From CBDCWA01 sp046048295 (GTDB taxonomy: Bacteria; Pseudomonadota; Alphaproteobacteria; Rhizobiales; Hyphomicrobiaceae), in the NCBI GenBank assembly GCA_046048295.1, contig JBJOGJ010000069.1, forward strand, positions 1 through 15,798: 15,798 nucleotides of DNA, in the 5' to 3' direction. Each line of letters starts with the position of its first letter. Positions within the stretch are counted from its first letter, which is position 1. Made by a program: the position numbers and the translations under genes. Below are positions 1 through 8,500 of this stretch, one piece after another. The notes under the pieces were generated by a model that ran no database searches, was not told the origin of the DNA, and saw nothing but the letters and a program-made list of their open reading frames with translations.

Positions 1-1328
1 TCGACGATGACGATCGAGGTTGCTGTCTCGGCAACGATATAGGTGTCATGCAGTTGGGCGCGTGCAGCGCCAAGCGGATGCTGCGACATCTCCGCCGTCA
101 CGGTCGAGACGGCTGCCGAGGTATCGGCGGACGGCATGTCGAGCACATCGAAGGGCGCCTGCATGGTCTCGGCAAGACCGAACGGGATGGACGTGCTGCG
201 GTTGTGGTACGGAGAGGGCGCTGGCGGGGTACCTTGCACGGGTTGGTATGCCGGTTGCGCCAGGGACTGCCGCCGCCTGAGCGCGTCAATCGTGGCCAGG
301 CCGCCAGCACTCGTCGCCCTGTGGCCGGCACCTTCGAGTGCATGGCGGAGTGCGCCGATGAGCAGCGAACGTACGGTTGCCTGGTCACGGAAGCGCACCT
401 CTGTCTTGGCCGGATGTACGTTCACGTCCAGTTCCTTTGGCGGCAGCTCGATGAAAATGGCGAGCATTGGATTGCGCCCGCGCGGGACCATGTCGCCGTA
501 GGCAGCCCGCACGGTCCCGACGAGCATCTTGTCTCGCACGGGGCGGCCATTGACGAACAGGAACTGATAGGCGGTATCGTTGCGGTTGAGCGTCGGCAGG
601 CCGGCGAAGCCCTTGATCGTCACGCCGTCGCGGGCGGCATCTATCGAGAGCGCGTCGGTCATGAATTCTCGTCCCATGATGCGGCCGAGGCGCGCGAGCA
701 TGCCTTCTGGATCGCGTCCTGTCGCGGGCAGGACGAGGCCGGCGCGTTCCCCGGTCGTCAAGGTGAAATGAATTTCGGGGTGGGCCATGGCGAGTCGCTT
801 CACGACGTCGGAAATCGCCATGTTCTCGGCACGCTCGGATTTCAGGAACTTGAGGCGAGCCGGGGTGGCAGAGAAAAGGTCCTGCACCTCGATCCTCGTG
901 CCGGCGTTGAGCGCTGCCGGCTTGACGGGTTGCTTGTCGCCTCTATCTACGACGATCTCGAATGCGTCCGGTGCCGCGTGAAACCGCGACTGGATGCTCA
1001 GCCGGGCGATGGAGCCGATCGAGGGCAATGCCTCGCCCCTGAATCCGAGGTGGCGGATGTTGAAGAGGTCTTCCTCGTCCAGCTTGGAAGTGGCATGGCG
1101 CTCCACGGCCAGCGGCAGGTCGTCCCTGGCGATGCCGCAGCCGTTGTCGACGACCCGCACCAGCGAGATGCCGCCTTGTACTGTTACGACTTCAATCCTC
1201 GTTGCCCCGGCATCGATGGCGTTCTCGACAAGCTCCTTCACAACGCTCGAAGGGCGTTCTACGACCTCGCCGGCCGCGATCCTGTTGATTGTCTGAGGCG
1301 AGAGCTGCCGGATCACCACGTGCGCCAT
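1..1328 (-). CDS. mutL: DNA mismatch repair protein MutL (C-terminal part beyond window)
   Basis: MutL couples mismatch recognition by MutS to downstream repair in the cytoplasm. The visible 442 residues are the N-terminal GHKL ATPase domain plus the linker. Seen: the ELVENAIDAGAT motif (residues 32-43), DNGCGI (61-66) and GFRGEAL (95-101), which form the ATP site and lid. A second conserved block, FVNGRPVRDK, sits near residue 260, followed by a proline- and alanine-rich linker. The frame is still open at the left edge, just where the C-terminal dimerisation domain begins, so roughly 180 residues are missing compared with usual alphaproteobacterial MutL. The start at MAHVVIRQL fits the family. 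The AAAGG before it abuts the ATG, so the ribosome site is poor. The gene lies 162 bases downstream of the M16 pair on the same strand. Whether an endonuclease motif is present in the C-terminal domain cannot be seen here. Confidence 0.97.
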   Translation of the reverse strand, partial: MAHVVIRQLSPQTINRIAAGEVVERPSSVVKELVENAIDAGATRIEVVTVQGGISLVRVVDNGCGIARDDLPLAVERHATSKLDEEDLFNIRHLGFRGEALPSIGSIARLSIQSRFHAAPDAFEIVVDRGDKQPVKPAALNAGTRIEVQDLFSATPARLKFLKSERAENMAISDVVKRLAMAHPEIHFTLTTGERAGLVLPATGRDPEGMLARLGRIMGREFMTDALSIDAARDGVTIKGFAGLPTLNRNDTAYQFLFVNGRPVRDKMLVGTVRAAYGDMVPRGRNPMLAIFIELPPKELDVNVHPAKTEVRFRDQATVRSLLIGALRHALEGAGHRATSAGGLATIDALRRRQSLAQPAYQPVQGTPPAPSPYHNRSTSIPFGLAETMQAPFDVLDMPSADTSAAVSTVTAEMSQHPLGAARAQLHDTYIVAETATSIVIV

Positions 1329-1490
1329 CCTTTGCGTCGGGTCGGCTTCCTTCCGCAATCGGTCGAGCGGAGGCGAATCGCCCGATCACCAGGTTGGCAG
1401 CATGCCACCGCCCCTTGGAAGGTCAACCTGCCACGATGCGATTTTCGCAGCGGAGTTGTGTCCTATCGCCGGGTAGGCGGCAGTTGTCCA

Positions 1491-2906
1491 TTAGCCGGGA
1501 GAGCCCTTCAGGTTCTTCGGCTTGCCGACGATCACGACGATCAGATCATCGGTCTTCATCAGCATCTTGCCGACACGTTTCACGTCTTCGAGCGTCACCG
1601 CCTCGACTTCCTTGTTCCGCCGGTTGACGTAGTCGATACCGAGGTCTTCGGTCTGGATCGCAAGCAGCTGGCTGGCAATCTTGGTGCTGGTGTCAAAGCG
1701 CAACGCGTACGACCCGGTCAGATAGTTCTTGGCGTCCTCGAGTTCCTTGGCGGTCGGCCCTTCGGTTGCGACCTGGGTCAACTGGGCCTTTATGACATCG
1801 AGCGACTGGCCGATTTCCTCGTTCTTCGTGGCGACTGCGCCAAGCATGATCGAGGCATGACGGAACGGTGCAAGCTGGCTGTATACGGAATAGGCAAGGC
1901 CGCGCTTCTCTCGCACTTCCTCCATGAGCCGCGAGGAGAAGCCGCCGCCGCCGATGATGTGATTGAGTACGAAGGCCGGCACGAAGTCGGGATGCTTGCG
2001 GGGCAGCGCTGCAAAACCGAAGCGCGCCACCGACTGAGGGACATCCATTTCGATGACCTTCTGGATTCCGCCTTTCGCAGGCGCGACTTCCGGCACCGCC
2101 ACAAGTTCCGCCTTCTCGGGAAGATCGCCGAACACCTGATCGAGCAGTGTGCCGAGCGTCTTTGCATCGATGTCGCCAACAACTGCTACCTTCAGCGTGT
2201 TGCGCGCGAACACGCGCTTGCGGAGGGCTTCGAGATCGCCCTTCTTGATCGCTTTGACGCTCTCGACGGTGCCGGATCCCGGCCTGCCGTAGGGATGGTC
2301 GGGGAATGCTGCCGCATCCCATGCCTTGCCCGCGACCCGGCCCGGATCGCGCTCGGCGAAAGCGATGCTCGTGAGCAGTTGCTTACGAATACGCTCGACC
2401 GCATCAGCGTCGAAGCGTGGCTTGTTGAGGGCAAGTCGGAGCATTTCGACCGCAGCATCGCGATTGTCGGTCAGAGTCGAAAAGCGGCCGTAGAACCAAT
2501 CCGTGCCTTCCTCGAAGCCCATCTTGATCGCCAGATCCTCGATGCGCTCCTGGAACGCCTGGGCGTTGAGGTCGCCTGCACCTTCGTCCAGCATCGCAGA
2601 AAGGAAGTTGGCGGTTCCTTCCTTCCCCGCCGGGTCCTGGCTGTTGCCTCCCTGGAACGCAAATCGCATCGCAAAGAGTGGTACCGAGTGATCCTCGACC
2701 AGCCATGCCTTTATGCCGCCCGGGCTTTTCACCTCTTGGATATTCATTTTGCGTTCCGACGGTCCTTTGACTGTGAGCATGGAATCGGTGCCGCGCGGCG
2801 CGTTCGAGGGCCAGAGTGTGGCTCCTACTGCCGGCAGGAGAAGCGCGATGGCAAGCAGGGAGAGGCCGAGTGTTTTCAGCTTGCCCGAGGAACTGGAGGA
2901 GGTCAT
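1491..2906 (-). CDS. M16-family peptidase-like protein, non-catalytic subunit
   Basis: A 471-residue, two-lobed M16B (pitrilysin/mitochondrial processing peptidase type) protein, probably periplasmic. A hydrophobic segment at residues 12-30 looks like a signal peptide or membrane anchor. The zinc motif HxxEH is lost: the aligned residues are N100-F-L-S103-A104, so it cannot bind zinc or catalyse on its own. It keeps a glycine-rich loop (GGGG, 319-322) and the conserved R332/Y339 pair in the block REKRGLAYS, which in active M16 enzymes contributes to the active site from the C-terminal lobe. The start at 2906 has an AGGA ribosome site about 10 bases upstream. It follows the catalytic M16 gene by 18 bases, so the two are probably co-transcribed. 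From what is known of paired bacterial M16B proteins and mitochondrial MPP, I infer that it forms a heterodimer with its neighbour. The substrate is unknown. Confidence 0.93.
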   Translation of the reverse strand: MTSSSSSGKLKTLGLSLLAIALLLPAVGATLWPSNAPRGTDSMLTVKGPSERKMNIQEVKSPGGIKAWLVEDHSVPLFAMRFAFQGGNSQDPAGKEGTANFLSAMLDEGAGDLNAQAFQERIEDLAIKMGFEEGTDWFYGRFSTLTDNRDAAVEMLRLALNKPRFDADAVERIRKQLLTSIAFAERDPGRVAGKAWDAAAFPDHPYGRPGSGTVESVKAIKKGDLEALRKRVFARNTLKVAVVGDIDAKTLGTLLDQVFGDLPEKAELVAVPEVAPAKGGIQKVIEMDVPQSVARFGFAALPRKHPDFVPAFVLNHIIGGGGFSSRLMEEVREKRGLAYSVYSQLAPFRHASIMLGAVATKNEEIGQSLDVIKAQLTQVATEGPTAKELEDAKNYLTGSYALRFDTSTKIASQLLAIQTEDLGIDYVNRRNKEVEAVTLEDVKRVGKMLMKTDDLIVVIVGKPKNLKGSPG

Positions 2907-2924
2907 CGCTACAAGTCCTTCCGC

Positions 2925-4346
2925 TCAGCTACGCGATTTTGCTGCTGGAGCTGCCGTCTCCTTGCCCGGAGGCTTGTGGGAAATCACTTCTGGCTGTTCC
3001 GGAACCATATGGCCGGTCACGGAACGGCGCACGTCGAGCCATTTGGCTGCTGCCGACTTCACGTCGTCGAGGGTCACCTTGCGTATGCGATCCGGTCGTG
3101 CCTCGATGTCTTCGATCTTCTGGCCGACCGTCAGCGCCCAAGCATAACGATAGGCGAGTTTCGACTGGCTGTCTGTCTCGTAGATGTATTCAGCCAGGTA
3201 GCGCTTGCGGGCGCGGTCGAGTTCCGTCTGGGTGATACCGTTGCGCCGGAGGTCGGCAATTACGGTGTCGATTGCAGCCTCTACCTCGGCGAGGGTATGT
3301 CCCTCAGTGGGAATGGCGTACAGGCTTGCCGTGCTCGAGTCGCGGCTGTAGGTGCCGTAGTAGCCGCCTGCGTCGGCTGCAATCTTCTGCTCGACGACGA
3401 GCTTCCTGTACAATCGGCTCGTGCTGCCACCGCCAGCCACGCGCATGAGAAGCTGCAGCGCTTCGGCCTCGCCGGGGGCAGCGGTCAGGTAGCTCGGTGT
3501 GAGATACTCGCGGTAGATCATCGGGCGGCCGGCACGCGGATCCTTGAGTTCGACGCGGCGGGCGGCACGCTGGGGCGGCTCTTCCGGGCGGGAGCGCTGC
3601 TTGATCGCCGGATTTGCCGGCAACTTGCCGAACGTCTCCTCGGCCAGCTTCTTGACTTCATCCAGCGTGACGTCACCGCCAACGACGAGGATCGCGTTGT
3701 TGGGCGCGTAGTACTGCTTGTAGAAGTCGAGAGCGTCCTTGCGGTTGAGCTGTGCAATTTCGTGCTGCCAGCCGATGACCGGCGTGCCGTATGGGTGTGC
3801 CAGATAGAGCGCCGCGCTCATCTGCTCATCGAGGATGGCGGATGGATTGTTCTCGACGCGGGAACGCCGCTCCTCGAGGATGACGTCGCGCTCGGTCAAT
3901 ACTTCCTTTTCGGTGAGGCGAAGGTTCACCATGCGGTCTGCCTCCATCTTCATTACGATGGGAAGCCGGTTGCTAGCGATCTCCTGATAGTAGGCCGTGA
4001 CGTCCTGGCTCGTGAAGGCATTGTCGCGCCCGCCCATCCGCGAGACGATTTTCGAAAACTCGCCGGACGCGATCTTCTCAGTCGACTTGAACATGAGGTG
4101 CTCGAGGAAATGGGCGATGCCGGATTTTCCCGTTGGCTCGTCGGCGGCTCCGACCTTGTACCACACCATGTGCGTGACGACGGGTGCCCGGTGATCCTCG
4201 ACGACAACGATCTGCATGCCATTGGCGAGCGCTGCGGTCTTGACGCGTTTGTCGTCGGCGGCACGCGTAGCGTTATCGGAGAATGCGAGCATGGCTAGGA
4301 TAACCACAGTTAGTGTTGTCAGGAAAACCGTCGCGCGGCGGAGCAT
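2925..4346 (-). CDS. M16-family zinc metallopeptidase, catalytic subunit
   Basis: A 473-residue exported M16B peptidase. Residues 1-30 form a signal peptide (basic MLRR, a hydrophobic core, then NATRAA). The zinc/catalytic motif HFLEH is intact (H79, E82, H83), and the third zinc ligand is likely E159 in the segment VILEERR, 76 residues after H83, the usual spacing. The C-terminal lobe has a glycine-rich loop AGGGSTSRL, but the Arg/Tyr pair seen in self-sufficient M16 enzymes is replaced by V317 and A324 in an ungapped alignment to the partner gene. It should therefore need the downstream subunit to complete its active site. The start at 4346 is supported by GAGGA nine bases upstream. It probably degrades or processes peptides in the periplasm. 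The gene lies 176 bases downstream of a lipoprotein gene, in the common alphaproteobacterial lspA-mutL block. Confidence 0.95.
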   Translation of the reverse strand: MLRRATVFLTTLTVVILAMLAFSDNATRAADDKRVKTAALANGMQIVVVEDHRAPVVTHMVWYKVGAADEPTGKSGIAHFLEHLMFKSTEKIASGEFSKIVSRMGGRDNAFTSQDVTAYYQEIASNRLPIVMKMEADRMVNLRLTEKEVLTERDVILEERRSRVENNPSAILDEQMSAALYLAHPYGTPVIGWQHEIAQLNRKDALDFYKQYYAPNNAILVVGGDVTLDEVKKLAEETFGKLPANPAIKQRSRPEEPPQRAARRVELKDPRAGRPMIYREYLTPSYLTAAPGEAEALQLLMRVAGGGSTSRLYRKLVVEQKIAADAGGYYGTYSRDSSTASLYAIPTEGHTLAEVEAAIDTVIADLRRNGITQTELDRARKRYLAEYIYETDSQSKLAYRYAWALTVGQKIEDIEARPDRIRKVTLDDVKSAAAKWLDVRRSVTGHMVPEQPEVISHKPPGKETAAPAAKSRS

Positions 4347-4522
4347 GCGTATCGTTCCTCAGCACAGGAGCCTGTTCGAAATTCGCCGGGAAGGGATTGG
4401 TCGGCTTGACCCGGAGCGTCAGCCTAACATGTCGGTGACCGAGCCACCTATGTCAAACCCAAGCGGTGGCGGAAATAAGTCAATCCAGCCGCAGGGTCCA
4501 ATTAACAAATGGTAATACGGGG

Positions 4523-4978
4523 TTACTGCCCGCTGGCGCCGGGCTGTGTAGTATTGACGTTCAGCATGTCGAGTATGGAGCTTTCGCAGCGGCCGAGCGG
4601 GCCCATGACGACATCGCCCTCGGGATTGTCGACCTTGGCCCGGAGCAGCGCCTTCTTGCAGAATTCATCATGCGCCTTGCGCTGCGCGGCTGCAGCGGCA
4701 ACCTGGCGCTCCTCGGGATCTACGGGCCAGGAGGGGTCGGCATGGGCAGATTGTGCTGGTGCGGTTCCTGGAGGCGGCAACTTGTTCGTCGACGGCGGCA
4801 CGACGAGGCCGGCACGGTTGGGAATCTTCGGGTCGCCTCGACGCGCGGAGGTTCCGGAAACACCCATGACATCGAAGATGGCGCCATTGAGCTCGACGTC
4901 TGCACCGCAGCCGGTCAGCAGCGTGGCGCTGCAGCACAAAGCGGCAAACGCAGCCTTCAACCCCCTCGTAGCAGGCAT
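4523..4978 (-). CDS. small lipoprotein, BamF/DUF3035-like
   Basis: A 151-residue lipoprotein. The start at 4978 gives a compact signal sequence (MPATRGLKAAF then a hydrophobic stretch) ending in a lipobox LTGC, with a GGAG ribosome site 10 bases upstream. The frame stays open to 5068, but that extension is arginine-rich and would spoil the signal peptide. After Cys24 the mature part has a short conserved-looking stretch RRGDPKIPNRAGLVVPP, then a Pro-rich segment, DPSWPVDPEERQ, and a helical C-terminal region with two more cysteines. An RxGD motif in a lspA-adjacent alphaproteobacterial lipoprotein recalls BamF (DUF3035), a lipoprotein of the Caulobacter outer-membrane beta-barrel assembly complex. 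I infer this from motif and location only. It lies 67 bases downstream of lspA, whose product would process it. Existence of the gene is secure; the family name is tentative. Confidence 0.8.
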   Translation of the reverse strand: MPATRGLKAAFAALCCSATLLTGCGADVELNGAIFDVMGVSGTSARRGDPKIPNRAGLVVPPSTNKLPPPGTAPAQSAHADPSWPVDPEERQVAAAAAQRKAHDEFCKKALLRAKVDNPEGDVVMGPLGRCESSILDMLNVNTTQPGASGQ

Positions 4979-5045
4979 CGCTGTCTGTCTCCAATGTCTG
5001 GCGCCACGTGCCAGGAGTTCACTTAGACTACCCCGACGCAGCTCG

Positions 5046-5579
5046 TTAGGACGCCTTTGCGGCGCCATTACGACTCGACCAGAACGAGTCGTACAACAGT
5101 CCGATCACCCCGGCAACGATTGCCACGTCGGCAATGTTGAATACGTACCAGGAATAGCCGAAAGCGTGCAGCTGGATGTAGTCGGCTACGCCACCGAGGT
5201 ACAGGCGATCGATGGCATTCGAGATGGCCCCACCGATGATGAGACCGATGCTGGCGGCCATGATTCGGTTGGTCGCGCCGCGGGCCAGCCAAACCGCAAG
5301 CGCAATTGCGGCGACAAAGGCGAACGAAGCCAACAGGAGCTGACCTTCCCTGGAGTGCTGGGTGAGAAGCCCGTAGCTGATGCCCTTGTTCAATGTAAAG
5401 TTGAAATTCAAGAAGGGCGTGATGGCGACCACGCCCTTCTCGATCAGGCGGTAGACCTCGAGGGTCCACCACTTGTGAAGCTGGTCGATGATGAGCGTGG
5501 CCGCCGCCAATCCGAGTCCGAGTTTCGAGTAGGGGCCCCAGAGCCAGCCCGACTTCATCGTCGATTCCATGGCGGTCAT
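5046..5579 (-). CDS. lspA: lipoprotein signal peptidase (signal peptidase II)
   Basis: LspA is an inner-membrane aspartyl protease that removes the signal peptide of prolipoproteins after the lipobox Cys has been diacylglyceryl-modified. The 177-residue protein has four hydrophobic segments (about 18-33, 81-99, 105-121 and 143-163). The family motifs are present: NKGISYG (64-70), NAIDRL with catalytic D124, and FNIADVAI with catalytic D151. Length is normal for the family. The ATG at 5579 lies six bases after the ileS stop, and an AAGGA sequence overlaps that stop. The in-frame ATGs at 5570 and 5558 are also possible, and the 5570 one is better spaced from AAGGA. The short gap indicates translation coupled to ileS, an arrangement widespread in proteobacteria. 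Confidence 0.97.
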   Translation of the reverse strand: MTAMESTMKSGWLWGPYSKLGLGLAAATLIIDQLHKWWTLEVYRLIEKGVVAITPFLNFNFTLNKGISYGLLTQHSREGQLLLASFAFVAAIALAVWLARGATNRIMAASIGLIIGGAISNAIDRLYLGGVADYIQLHAFGYSWYVFNIADVAIVAGVIGLLYDSFWSSRNGAAKAS

Positions 5580-5585
5580 CAGTCC

Positions 5586-8500
5586 TTACTTGTTGGCCGA
5601 GCGTGCATCGAATTCGCGCATGGCGGCTGCGTCGCGTTTCGAGAGGTCGGGGTAGCCGGGGTCCGTGCCGACATCCGCGACGATGCGCCACGAGCGTGCG
5701 CATCGTCTCCCTTCGGCCTTCGCAGGCACGACGGCGACCCCGGCCACTTCGTCGAGACGGAAAGCGTCTGCCGGGGCTGGCTCACCGGTAATGGTGATGC
5801 CGGAGGTGATACAGATCTCAGCGAAGTCGACCGCTTCGACGAGGGACCTCAATTCGGCATCCTGGATATGAACAATGGGAGCGGCTTCGAGGCTCGACCC
5901 GATCGTCTTGTTCGTCCGTTCGATTTCGAGCGCACCAGTGACGACGCGACGGACGCGACGAATTCTGTCCCAACGGGAATCCAAGGCGTCGTCACGCCAG
6001 TCGGCGGAAACTTCCGGGAACGTCTCCAGATGTACAGAAGCATCATCGGACGGGTAGCGCGAGAGCCAGGTTTCCTCAGCCGTGAACACAAGGATCGGGG
6101 CGAGCCACAGCGTCACGCAGCGGAAGATGTGCTCGATGGTGGAAAGCGCCGCCCGCCGCTTCTCGCTCGAATAGGCCTCGCAGTAGAGTGCGTCCTTGCG
6201 AACGTCGAAGTAGAACGCGGAAAGGTCGGTATTCAGGAACTGCGATAGGAGCGAGACGACACGCTTGTAGTCGTATCGCTCGTAGGCCTGGCGGATGTCA
6301 CCGTCCAGCTCCGCCAAGCGGTGCAGCATCACACGCTCGAGTTCGGGCAGCTTCGACGTTTCCACGGCGAACGAGGCTTCGTAGTGGTTGAGCGTACCGA
6401 GCATCCAGCGCAGCGTGTTGCGGATCTTGCGGTAGGTCTCGACGAACGTTTTCAGGATCTCCGGGCCGATCCTGAGATCGTCGGAATAATCGGACGCAGC
6501 GACCCAGAGGCGGAGGATATCGGCGCCGGAGTTCTTGATCACGTCCTGGGGAGCAGTCACGTTGCCGAGCGACTTCGACATCTTCTGCCCCTTCTCGTCG
6601 AGGACGAAGCCGTGGGTCAGGACCACGTCGTAGGGCGCATGGCCGCGCGTGCCGCAGCTTTCGAGCAACGAGGACTGGAACCAACCGCGATGCTGGTCGG
6701 AACCTTCCAGATACATCACACGGTCATTGCCGCCGGCGATGCCGCGCCGGATGCCGGCGAGCGACGGGAAGTGCTTCGGGTCCTCGAGTGTGAAGGCGTG
6801 CGTCGAGCCGGAATCGAACCAGACGTCGAGAATGTCGCGCACCTGCTCCCAGTCGGACGGGGTCTTGACGAGGCCATCGAGAAAACGCTCCCGCGCGCCT
6901 TCCTCGAACCAGACGTCGGCACCCTTCTTGGCGAATGCGTCTTGAATACGGGCGATGAGCTTGTCCGAATCCGGAAACTTGTCGGATGGGATGATCTGGC
7001 CGGTTTCCTTGTGCACGAACACGCAGATCGGCACGCCCCACGCCCTCTGGCGCGAGACGACCCAGTCTGGCTTGCTCTCGATCATGCCGTTGATGCGGTT
7101 GCGCCCGGCGCTGGGGACCCAGTCGACGCGTTCGATTTCCGCAAAGGCGGCCTGGCGCAGAGAATTGTTGCCGAGTGACGGCAGCGCCTTGTCCATGGCG
7201 ATGAACCACTGCGGCGTGTTGCGGAAGATGACGGGCTTCTTCGAGCGCCACGAGTGTGGATACTGGTGCTTGAGGCGGCCGCGCGCGATCAGCGCATTCG
7301 CTTCCGCGAGCGCCTTGATGACGGCATCGTTGGCGCCGCCCTTGTCGCCGTTGGGCTTCAGGACGCGCTTGCCCTCGAAGCCCGGGGCTTCCTTGGTGAA
7401 TGCGCCCTCGGCATCGACGGTGAAGGGGATGTTCTTCTCGATCTCGTTGAGACGCTCTCGCTTATCAGGGACATTGCTATAACCAATTCGAGTGACGATA
7501 GAGTAGTTCTGATCTTGAAGATCGAATCGAAAATAGTCCGGTCGGCTAGGATCGTCGGGGTATGCCGGGAAGTAAGATGAAGTCATAGAGATTTCGGTAT
7601 TGGCTCTCTCAATCTGAGAATTGCGTTCCGCAAAACCTGCCAGCTGGCTAGCTACCCAAATTGAATAATCGTCGGAGCCATGCCCTGGCGCGGTGTGAAC
7701 GAAGCCTGTGCCCGTATCGTCCGTGACATGATCGCCGTCGAGGAGGGGGACTGTGAAGTCATAGCCGCCTGCAAGCCCCTTCAAGGGATGATCGCATAGG
7801 ACTGTTTCGAGCGTTGCGCCGCTGACGGCTCCGCGATTCTCGTAGGACTCGACCTTCGCAGCCTTCATCACCACTTCTGCAAGGTTGTCGGCGAGGATCA
7901 GCTTGTCGCCGGGCTTCGCCCAATTGCCGTCAGGAGCCGCTGTCACCTCATACAAGCTGTACTTGATCTTCGACGAGAACGAGATCGCCCTATTACCGGG
8001 GATCGTCCAAGGTGTCGTCGTCCAGATGACGATCGAATTGCCGACGAGTTCGGCAGCTGTGAGGCCATCCCCGCGGTCGCCACCCGCTCCCCGGATCGGA
8101 AACTTCACGAAGATCGTATCGCTCTGATAGTCCTGGTACTCGACCTCCGCCTCCGCCAGCGCCGTCTTCTCGACCACCGACCACATCACGGGCTTCGAGC
8201 CGCGATAGAGGAGCCCGTTCATCGCGAACTTGAGCAGTTCGGTTGCAATGGTCGCCTCGGCATGGAACGCCATCGTCGAGTAGTAGTTGTCCCAGTCGCC
8301 GCCGACGCCGAGCCGTTTGAACTCCTCGCGCTGGGTGTCGATCCATTGGCCGGCGAATTCCCGGCACACCTTGCGGAACTCGTTGACCGGGATGTCGTCC
8401 TTGTTGCGGCCCTTGGCGCGGAACTGCTGCTCGATCTGCCACTCGATCGGCAGGCCGTGGCAGTCCCAGCCCGGCACATAGGTGGAATCGTAGCCGAGCA

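Noticed and set aside
48..4298. A 1416-codon open frame on the plus strand across mutL and both M16 genes.
   Set aside because: It is antisense to three well-supported genes and is a by-product of their GC-rich codon use. Its translation is Arg/His/Asp-rich and matches no family I recognise.
4979..5068. N-terminal extension of the lipoprotein to an ATG at 5068.
   Set aside because: It would put 30 Arg-rich residues before a normal signal peptide and overlap lspA. The ATG at 4978 has a GGAG site and a proper lipobox signal.
4509..6248. A 579-codon plus-strand open frame opposite the lipoprotein, lspA and the end of ileS.
   Set aside because: It lies opposite recognised genes, has no ribosome site and has shadow-like composition.
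7431..7655. Intein or sequencing frameshift as an explanation of the IleS expansion.
   Set aside because: It is far too short for an intein, has no Cys/Ser...His-Asn splice junction, and the frame is intact on both sides, so a frameshift is not needed.
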